Origin: an uncultured Candidatus Altimarinota bacterium
GTDB taxonomy: Bacteria > Patescibacteriota > Gracilibacteria > BD1-5 > UBA6164
NCBI GenBank assembly: GCA_937864995.1
Contig: CALMDL010000324.1
Span: 1-7,359, forward strand
Reading direction: 5' to 3'
Length of the DNA: 7,359 nucleotides
Both the position numbers and the translations under genes were made by a program. The notes beneath the pieces were generated by a model, which saw only the letters and a list, made by a program, of their open reading frames with translations, was not told the DNA's origin and did no database searches. Every line of letters begins with the position of its first letter. Within the stretch, counting starts at the first letter, position 1. Of the stretch, positions 1 to 6,765 are shown one piece after another.

Positions 1-37
1 TTAGAAAAGCAAGTGAAGTAATATCATATACATTTTA

Positions 38-706
38 TTATAATAATAACTTATTTAAATAAAAAATGAATAAACAATTAAAATCGTTATCAAATATCAA
101 TGATTTAAATGAAATTAATAATAGTGATTTTTTATCTATTATAGAAATAGTTTCTTTAACTTTTTCAATTCATATTGATTCTAAAAAACCAGATAAAAAT
201 TTCTTGTTATTTACATTTATAACAAAATCTCAAAAATCTAATTCTTTTAATGAGTTATAAACTGTTGAAATTACTTCTATATCAGCAAAAAGTGGTAAAT
301 CACCATTTCAAATTATATCAACATCTGCTTGATAAAATTCTCTATATCTTCCCTTTTGTGGTCTTTCTCATCTATAAACTCTTGAAATATGTTGTCTTCT
401 AAAAGGAAAAGTTAATTCTCATTCATATTGAGCAACATAGCGAGCTAAAGGAACTGTTAAATCAAATCTAAGTCATAGACTAGAATCGTCTCAAATTTCT
501 CCATTAACTCTATGAATTGCATAAACTTCATTATCATCTGCTCATTTTGCAAGTAAAACATCAAGTCTTTCTACAACTGGTGTATCAATTGGTGTAAAAC
601 CTGATAAACTATAGTTTTTTCTTATTATTTCTTTAAATTTTTCTTCTATTAATTGTGCTTCTGGTAAGTTTTCACCAAATCAAGAAATTGCTTGTGGTTT
701 AATCAT
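38..706 (-). pseudogene. hisS: Histidyl-tRNA synthetase, N-terminal half only (truncated)
   Basis: Translated with UGA as Gly, the minus strand from ATG 706 gives 222 residues ending at TAA (40-38). The class II HisRS core is clear: LRFDLTVPLARY (about residues 79-90, motif 2 region) and [22 protein letters not shown] spanning about 112-133, which carries the motif 2 arginine and the REFYQ/DxDIIG signature. HisRS charges tRNA-His with histidine in the cytoplasm. Similarity fades after about residue 192 (IIDK); the last 30 residues are low-complexity L/I/F/K. Bacterial HisRS is usually about 400-430 residues, so the RGLDYYTG-type motif, motif 3 and the anticodon-binding domain are missing. Neither other minus-strand frame stays open beyond this point, so a single frameshift does not restore the gene. 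It uses UGA for 9 of 14 glycines. It may be a decaying duplicate, a truncated gene or an assembly fault. The family is certain; whether it is functional is not. Confidence 0.85.
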
Positions 707-864
707 TTTTTCTATATTAAATTTTATAATTAAATATATTTTAACTAAAAAAAACAAAAAATAAACTTATTTTTTATATATAAAATAGTCATTATTTGAT
801 TTTATATTAAAAGTATAATAAAATGATATAGATATTTTAAAATTTATATAAATAAAATCGCCCT
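707..864. promoter_or_regulatory. Divergent intergenic promoter region between hisS fragment and acidic membrane protein
   Basis: This 158-nt spacer separates two genes that point away from each other, so it should hold a promoter for each. A consensus -10 hexamer TATAAT lies at 814-819 on the plus strand, about 45 nt upstream of ATG 865; its best -35 at usable spacing (TTATTT, 792-797) is weak. On the minus strand several TATAAA-like boxes are possible and none stands out in such AT-rich sequence. No Shine-Dalgarno sequence precedes ATG 865. No operator-like palindrome was seen. Confidence 0.45.
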
Positions 865-2085
865 ATGTTCAAAAAGAAACTAAATCTAAGTGCTTTGGCA
901 AACAAGCCAATTGAACAAGAAAATCAAACTAGTAATGAAGAAAATACTAGTATTTTAAACGAAGAAACACCTTCTTTAGTAAACTATAATTATGATGAAG
1001 TTGTAGTAACTGAAAATAAAAATGAAGATGTAGTTCTAGAAACTACTACTTTAAATGATGAAACAAAAATAAAAGATAAAAATATTGAAATTCCTGCAAT
1101 TGAAATTCCTGCTTTAGAAAACGAAGAAAAAGCTGAAGAAATTGTTGTGCAAGATGATAAAGAAGAAAAAAAAGTAGAATACAACTATGAAGATGTAATT
1201 GTAAGTGAAAATAAAAATGAAGATGTAGCTCTAGAAACTACTACTTTAAATGATGAAACAAAAATTGAAGATAAAAATATTGAAATTCCAGCTTTAGAAA
1301 ATGAAGAAAAAGCTGAAGAAATTGTTGTGCAAGATGATAAAGAAGAAAAAAAGAAATCAAAGAAAAAATCTAAAAAAAATATATTTAAATATGAAGAAGT
1401 AGTTGTTGAATTACCTCCTCCTGAAACAGAAGAAGAAAAAGAAAAAAGATATGAGGAAATGATTTCAAAAGTAGAAGTTAAAAAAAGTGAATTTGATTAT
1501 GATAAAGAAGAAAAAATAGAATTATTTTGAAATTATCAAAGTGATTTAGAAGTTATTGTTGAAGAAAAAGAATGAAATAAAAAAGAAAAAATAAATAATG
1601 AAATTGAAAATATAGAAAATAATGAACAAACAAAAGAGATTTCTGAAAATAATGAAAATAAAGATGAAGAAAAAGAAATAATTATAAGAAAACCTATAAA
1701 TAAAAAAGTAATAATAATTATATCTATTTTAGTATTATTATGAGCTGTTATTTGAAGTATTTTTTACTTTTTAAATGACATAAAAAACCTAATAAAAACA
1801 GAAAAAATTGATGAAATTATTGTTGATGGTGAAATAAATTATTCTGGTGCTACAAATTCTTGAGAATTAACTGATTCTTGAACAATAAATCAAGAAGAAA
1901 TAATGGAAGAAGTATTAACTAATTCTTGAATTTCTGAAATAGTTGATGAAGAAATAAAACAAGAAGTTGAAACATATATTGAAGAAATAAAAGAATCAGA
2001 AGAAGTACTTACTCCTGAGCAAATTAAAAAGAAAATTAATGATAAAATAATAGAAATTTATCTAAAAAAGACTATGTTAAAATAG
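865..2085 (+). CDS. Acidic repeat-containing single-pass membrane protein, function unknown
   Basis: I do not recognise this family. With UGA = Gly the frame runs 406 residues from ATG 865 to TAG 2083-2085; under the standard code it would stop at 1530. Residues 1-281 are Glu/Lys/Asp/Asn-rich, probably disordered, and the first 221 contain no glycine. They include two near-identical copies of a 58-63-residue unit beginning Y-N-Y-[DE]-[DE]-V-[VI]-V and a third partial copy of the motif (KYEEVVVEL). A Lys-rich stretch (KKKSKKKSKKN) follows the second copy. Residues about 282-303 (VIIIISILVLLGAVIGSIFYFL region) form one hydrophobic helix preceded by RKPINKK, which by the positive-inside rule puts the long acidic N-terminus in the cytoplasm and a Ser/Gly/Thr then Glu-rich tail of about 100 residues outside. 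All seven UGA codons lie in residues 222-406. It has its own terminator, so it is probably a separate unit from the downstream pilus operon. A role as a scaffold or docking protein is only a guess. Confidence 0.85.
985..1179 (+). repeat. Tandem coding repeat, unit 1 (195 nt)
   Basis: First copy of an in-frame duplication inside the acidic membrane protein, starting at a YNYDEVVV-type motif and ending in DDKEEKKVE. It carries a small internal duplication of 15 nt (1084-1098 and 1099-1113, encoding IEIPA twice) that unit 2 lacks. Apart from that and a few substitutions, the two copies match at the DNA level. Confidence 0.85.
1180..1353 (+). repeat. Tandem coding repeat, unit 2 (174 nt)
   Basis: Second copy, aligned to 985-1173 with one 15-nt gap. 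The stretch encoding LETTTLNDETKI and that encoding ENEEKAEEIVVQDDKEEKK are nearly identical in nucleotides, including synonymous positions, which suggests a recent duplication. A degenerate third motif (KYEEVVVEL) begins shortly after, near 1387. Confidence 0.85.
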
Positions 2086-2098
2086 TCTTTTTTATTTT
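2064..2098 (+). terminator. Intrinsic terminator overlapping the stop codon of the acidic membrane protein
   Basis: A perfect 11-bp stem pairs AAAAAAGACTA (2064-2074) with TAGTCTTTTTT (2083-2093) around an 8-nt loop, and the right arm runs into a T-rich tail. The TAG stop codon (2083-2085) is the first three bases of the right arm, so the last six codons are part of the hairpin. It separates this gene from the pilB operon. The A-run on the left arm might also let it work on the other strand. Confidence 0.85.
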
Positions 2099-2156
2099 AT
2101 AAATGTAAATATATCAAAGTCAATGTTAATTATTTAATTTTAAACAAAATAAATGA

Positions 2157-2162
2157 TAAAAT
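2157..2162 (+). promoter_or_regulatory. Candidate -10 element for the pilB operon
   Basis: The 107-nt gap between the terminator-bearing stop codon and pilB must hold a promoter if the terminator works. TAAAAT at 2157-2162, preceded by GA as in the better-supported pilin promoter downstream, is the best -10 candidate and would give a leader of about 24 nt. A -35 at normal spacing is only TTAATT-like. The rest of the gap is featureless A/T sequence. An in-frame TAG at 2181-2183 rules out an earlier pilB start. Confidence 0.3.
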
Positions 2163-2192
2163 AAATTAAATATATTAATATAGTAATTACAA

Positions 2193-3419
2193 ATGTGAGA
2201 CAATAAAGATGCAATAAATAGCCTGCCTTTGAAAAAAGAAATCTGAGATATTGTTTCTTATATTTGAAACATATTCAAAATGGCAATTGATAGGTGAGCT
2301 TCAGATATACATATCGAGCCCCACGAACACTTTCTTTTAATAAGATTTCGTAAAGACTGAGATTTTATGCTTATTGACAAAGTTGATAGAGAACATATTT
2401 CAGCAGCAATTACAAGGTTGAAAGTACTATCAAAAATTAAAATCGATGAAAATAAAAAACCTCAGGATTGAAAAATAGTTTATTATTACGAAAAAGAGAA
2501 AAAAAATATAGATATAAGACTTTCGACACTACCTACAAGTTACTGAGAAAAGGTAGTAATGAGAATACTTAAACAAGATGATTCACTTATAAACATAGAA
2601 GCTCTATGACTTATAGATGTAAATCTTGAAAAAGTAAGAGAAGCCCTAAAAAGTAAATACTGAATAATGCTTGTAGCTTGACCTACATGATCATGAAAAT
2701 CTACTACCCTATTTGGAGTTCTAAAAAACTTTGATCCACTAGAATTAAATATATCAACCCTAGAAGATCCAATAGAATACGATATAGAATATGTAAATCA
2801 ATCTCAAGTAAGACCAGATATCTGATATACATTTTCTACATGATTAAGGTCACTAGTTAGACAAGATCCAGATATAATAATGGTATGAGAAATCAGAGAT
2901 AAGGAAACAGCCGTACTAGCAGTAGAAGCCGCATTGACATGACACTTGGTAGTATCAACGATACATACGAACTCTGCAGCAGGTACAGTACAAAGACTTA
3001 TAAACATGTGAGTTGAACCTTTCTTACTGGCATCTGCTATGAAAATGGTTATATCTCAAAGACTTTGAAAAAGAATATGTGCTAATTGTAAAGTTGAACA
3101 CAAAATATCAGAATACGAAAGAAAAAAAATATATGAACATCTATTACCTATTTTAGAAAAAAGTGATATTGATAATGCAATTTTCTATAAATGAGCTTGA
3201 TGTGAAAAATGTAGTGGTACATGATATAAATGAAGACTTGGTATACATGAAGTACTAATAGTTTGAGATTACCTAGAACCACTAATATTAAATAAAGAAA
3301 GTGCCAATGCTATGAGAGATATAGCAATAAAACATTGAATGGTAACAATAGTTCAAGACGCATTGATTAAATCACTTATGTGACAAACAACTGTTGAAGA
3401 AGCTCTAAAATTAATTTAA
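2193..3419 (+). CDS. pilB: Type IV pilus assembly ATPase, PilB/GspE family, short form
   Basis: This is the cytoplasmic hexameric ATPase that drives pilus (or type II-like) assembly; 408 residues from ATG 2193 with UGA = Gly. An in-frame TAG at 2181 fixes the start. The secretion-ATPase N2 domain opens with ASDIHIEP (36-43), followed by QDGK (91-94) and RLSTLPTSYGEK (109-120). Then come Walker A GPTGSGKST (163-171, Lys169; all three glycines are UGA), the Asp box LEDPIEY (190-196), Walker B with its Glu in DIIMVGEIRD (227-236, Glu233) and the His box GHLVVSTIHTN (250-260). CANC (296-299) and CEKC (337-340) form the tetracysteine zinc site of PilB/GspE, which PilT lacks. The usual N-terminal MshEN-type domain of about 150 residues is absent; typical PilB is about 560 residues. 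UGA encodes 25 of 29 glycines. Leucine codons lean to CTA/CTT, unlike the TTA-rich next gene. It is first in an operon with the phosphatase and pilC. Confidence 0.95.
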
Positions 3420-3432
3420 TAAAATAAAAAAT

Positions 3433-5337
3433 ATGTTTAGTTTTTTAAATAAAAAGAAAAAAATAGACCCAAATCAAGTAAAAGCATTTGATTCTGCGGT
3501 TAAAGCAATAGAAATTTTTATTGCACTCTCTGATTGGCCAAACGCTAAAAGAGCAATTGATGAAATATCATATAAAGAAAAAGAAGCTTTAAATAAATTT
3601 CTTGAGAAATTTGATTGAGAAAATTCTAGTCCTGCTGATAGAAAATTGGCAGAAAAAGAAAGAGCATCATACAAAAATAAAGAAAAAACTATTTTAAAAT
3701 TAAAAGATAAAATAGAAAAATTAGAAGAAAAATATATGAAAATTGCTGAAGTAGAAAGATTTAAAGTAAGATTTTCAAAAATAAAATCTGAAATTGATTT
3801 ATTGATATGAACAAAAAAACCTCTACAAGCAATGAATTTACTTCAAAAATTTCTTGAAGAAAATAAAGAAAATTCTATTGTTATAAAATTTTATAATAGA
3901 GAAAAAAAGAGAGTTCAAGCTAGTATAGAAAAACAAAGAAAAGAAGAACAAGAAAAGCTTAGAAGAAATGCAAAAAATGAAGCATTACAATTAATTTGAG
4001 AAACTGCTAAATTAGATAAAGATGAAGATAACGAAGAAAATCAAGAAGAAATATGATTTATGTGAAAATTAGGTAAAAAATTAAATTTTTATAAAACTCT
4101 TAAAGAAAATATAAAAAGAAAAAAATTACTTGATGAAATAAATATATTAATTGAAGAAGATTCTAGAGTAAATGATGAATTAGCAGAAAAAAAATTGGAA
4201 AATATTCATAGATGATTAGTAAAAGAAATAGGTAAACAAAAAATGATTGGTTATGATTTATACTGAAAAATACTATGAGCAGATAAAATTTCTGGTGATA
4301 CATTTGGACTTGAAGAAAACTCAAAAAAATATAATTTCTTTATATGAGATGCAACAGGTCACTGAATAAGAGCTTGATTCATAATTACTCTTATTAATAA
4401 ACTTTTTAAAGAAAATTATAATAAAGAATTAAATGAAATAGCTTTTGAAATAAATAATTGATTAAAACAAGATTTAAAATCAAGAAATTTTATTACAAGT
4501 ATATTTTTTGAAGTAGATAAGCAATCAAATAATATAGGATATGTTTGAATGTGACATGAACCACTTTTTGTATATAGAAAAAAAGACAATAAAGTAGAAA
4601 AAATAATACCTGGATGATTAGCAGCTTGAATTAGACTCATAAAAGATAAGGATGATATTAAAATAAAAAATATTACTCTTGAAGATGGTGACATACTTTT
4701 AACATATAGTGACTGATTAATCGAAAATAAAAGTTTAGACTGAGAATATTATTGATTAGAAAAATTAGAAGAATCATTTAGAATAGTTTCAGAATATGAA
4801 TCAAGTATTAAAAATATATATGAATATTTGATTAATGATGTAAAATTATTTAGATGAGGTTCAAATTTTGATGATGATGTTTCTGTAATAATAATTAAAA
4901 GAGATTCAACAAAAGATATAGTAAAAGATGAAGATACTTATATAGAAGATTTAAAATCTAAAGAACATCTTGATAAAGCTGAAATCAAAAAGTTAAAATG
5001 AAAAAATAAAGAAGAAATAGAAAAAGAATTAGAAATAATAAGAAGAAAAAAAGAAACAAAAAGACTTATTAAAACTCTTGAAAATCTATATTATACATGA
5101 GAAATATTAAAATTAAAAGAAGAAGCAACAAGATTTATTAAAGATTGATATATCGATCCTAAGATAAATTACTACTTAAGAAAAGCTATAGAAAATGAAA
5201 AAAGCTATAAAGTAGAACAAAAAAACCAAAAAATGGAAATAAAATATAATATTCTAATGGAACTTTATAAAAAATGAGATTATACAACTGTTATGAAAGA
5301 AGTTGAAGAAATCATTGCAAAAGATTGAAATATTTAA
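3433..5337 (+). CDS. SpoIIE/RsbU-type PPM serine/threonine phosphatase with helical flanks, encoded within the pilus operon
   Basis: A 634-residue cytoplasmic protein with no membrane segment. Residues about 270-492 match the SpoIIE (PPM/PP2C) phosphatase fold, which uses two metal ions to dephosphorylate Ser/Thr phosphoproteins. Visible motifs are GYDLYGKILGADKISGDTFG (273-292, Asp289), FFIGDATGHGIRAG (302-315, Asp306), GMGHEPLFVYR (372-382), GDILLTYSDGLIE (419-431, Asp427) and FDDDVSVIII (479-488, Asp481/482). The aspartates expected to bind metal are all present, so it is probably active. Residues 1-270 and 493-634 are charged helices, partly coiled coil, with TPR-like pairs (ALSDWPNAKRAIDEI near the start, ELYKKGDYTTVMKEVEEI at the end), plausibly for protein binding. 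No receiver, GAF, PAS or HAMP domain was recognised. It starts 13 nt after pilB and ends 12 nt before pilC, so it is co-transcribed with both. UGA encodes 25 of 35 glycines. The substrate is unknown; known relatives act on STAS anti-anti-sigma factors, but none is encoded here. Confidence 0.88.
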
Positions 5338-5349
5338 TAAAACAAAAAT

Positions 5350-6561
5350 ATGTTTTGAAATAAATTTTACGATAGGTATTGAAACTTTGATAATAAAAGA
5401 TTCATAAAACTACTCGAAGATGCTAGAAGAGCACAATATAAATGAGCTACAAAGAAAAAAGGTAAAGACATTGAAATAAACTTATTTCAAAGTGTTAACC
5501 AAAAAGAATTATGGCAATTTATAAACAAATTTTCAATATTCTTAAACTCATGAATTGATGTTAAATGAGCTCTATGAATTCTAGTAAAACAAATTAAAAA
5601 TCCATATTTGAAAAAAATATGAATTGAAATGAGAGATAATATTGATCATGGTATTGGTATAAATGAAACAATGAACCAATATCCAAAAGTATTTGATCCT
5701 CTTACTACTGCCCTTGTTTGAGTTTGAGAAAAAACATGACAATTATGAAAAATTTTGGCAGAATTAGATACAAGTTTACTTGAAAACATCGAATTAAAAT
5801 GAAAAGTAAAATGAGCAATGGTTTACCCTATGATTCTTTTATTTTTAACAATAATGATGGTTGTTTTCATGATGGTATTTATCGTACCTAGAATTACAGC
5901 TTCATTTGCAAAAGCAGGTAGTGAATTACCTGCACTTACACAAAAAGTAGTTGCATTTTCAAATTTTATAGTTCATGATTGGTGAAAATTATTATTAATA
6001 ATAGTTTGAGTAATTTGATTCTTTAAATTAGTAAATGCATCATATATGTGAAAAATTGCATTAGCAAATATAGCAACAAGAATGCCAATATTTGGTTATG
6101 TAGTTAAACAATCAAATATAGTATATTTTACAAAAGCATTTACTATCCTACTTGATTCATGAGTATTATTACTTGATTCACTTAAAACTTCAAGTAAAGT
6201 AGTACCAAATTTGGCTTATAAAAAAGAACTTATAAGAATTAAAAATGAAGTAGAAGTTTGATTAACAATTTCAAAATCACTTTGATTAAATCTAGATTAT
6301 GAAGAATCAGTTTACTTAAATAAACTATTCCCTGAAGAATTTGCTTATGTAGTAAGTACATGAGAAGAAACTTGAAGTCTATCTGGATCTCTAAAAAAAG
6401 TATGAGAAAACTATAATTGAGAACTAAAAAGATATATTTGAAATATGTCTAGTATGATGGAACCTATAATCATCGTAATAGTTGGTGCCCTTGTTGGTAC
6501 TATTGTAGTTGCGATAATGATGCCATTTTTTGAAATGTGAAAGGTTGCAAAATGAGTTTAA
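5350..6561 (+). CDS. pilC: Type IV pilus inner-membrane platform protein PilC (GspF family)
   Basis: PilC/GspF is the polytopic inner-membrane protein that couples the assembly ATPase to pilin polymerisation. The 403-residue length is normal for the family. Two T2SSF domains are visible: the first has FSIFLNSGIDVKGAL and then LVGVGEKTGQLGKIL, and its second-half counterpart has FTILLDSGVLLLDSL and then VSTGEETGSLSGSL. The paired GE(K/E)TG(Q/S)L motifs are the family signature. Membrane segments lie at about 158-181 (starting VYPMILLFL), 211-230 (WGKLLLIIVGVIGFF) and 372-394 (PIIIVIVGALVGTIVV). UGA encodes 27 of 35 glycines, including the conserved ones in both GE(x)TG motifs; UGG is used for Trp at 55 and 211. 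The start ATG has an A-rich leader without Shine-Dalgarno, as in the phosphatase gene. It is last in the operon and is followed directly by a terminator. Confidence 0.95.
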
Positions 6562-6565
6562 AAAT

Positions 6566-6608
6566 AAAAAAGTTAGATGTAAATCTAGCTTTTTTTGTTT
6601 TTTATTTT
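6566..6608 (+). terminator. Intrinsic terminator of the pilB-phosphatase-pilC operon
   Basis: A 13-bp stem pairs AAAAAAGTTAGAT (6566-6578) with ATCTAGCTTTTTT (6583-6595), with one G-T wobble and a 4-nt loop, followed by a T-rich tail (to about 6608). It starts 5 nt after the pilC stop codon and separates the operon from the pilin gene. Confidence 0.88.
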
Positions 6609-6665
6609 GTAAAATATAATATAAAATATAAATAAATATAAGTCTAGTAAAATAATAAAATATAT

Positions 6666-6694
6666 TTGCTAAAATGCCTATGTAGAGATAAAAT
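6666..6694 (+). promoter_or_regulatory. Sigma70-like promoter of the pilin gene
   Basis: TTGCTA (6666-6671, -35) and TAAAAT (6689-6694, -10) are separated by exactly 17 bp. Transcription would start near 6701, giving a 5' leader of about 65 nt before ATG 6766. It is the only place in the window where both hexamers are good at ideal spacing, and it lies just after a strong terminator, so the pilin is probably transcribed apart from pilB-pilC. The leader has only a short A/T inverted repeat near 6724-6738 and no Shine-Dalgarno sequence. Confidence 0.6.
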
Positions 6695-6765
6695 ACACGA
6701 GTCTATTTTAGGACAATAAATCTTAAAAATTTATTTTTGTATTTTATTACTTAATTTTTTCTACA

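Noticed and set aside
1..21. Possible 3' end of a plus-strand gene (LEKQVK then TAA)
   Set aside because: Six codons are too few to support a gene, although a convergent neighbour of hisS ending here is plausible.
66..260. 64-residue plus-strand open frame inside the hisS region
   Set aside because: It is antisense to the hisS fragment, has low-complexity composition and no recognisable motif; it most likely reflects A/T-rich coding on the other strand.
796..819. TTGATT plus TATAAT as a full promoter for the acidic protein gene
   Set aside because: The hexamers are only 12 bp apart, too close for a sigma70-type promoter; only the -10 box is retained.
985..1353. CRISPR-like or non-coding repeat array
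   Set aside because: The repeats are long, adjacent without spacers, in frame and encode the same peptide, so they are a coding duplication.
2804..3007. Minus-strand open frame within pilB
   Set aside because: It lies opposite the conserved Walker B/His box region of PilB and its composition follows from that coding sequence.
4416..4694. 92-residue minus-strand open frame within the phosphatase gene
   Set aside because: It overlaps the conserved phosphatase domain in antisense and has no start context or family resemblance.
2193..5337. A string of pseudogenes broken by nonsense codons
   Set aside because: All interruptions are UGA, never UAA or UAG, and the frames are intact for the full family length when UGA is read as Gly.
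865..6561. UGA as tryptophan (Mycoplasma-type code 4)
   Set aside because: UGA falls on invariant glycine positions (P-loop, GHG, GExTG, [8 protein letters not shown]) where Trp would destroy the motifs, and UGG is used separately for Trp in the phosphatase and PilC.
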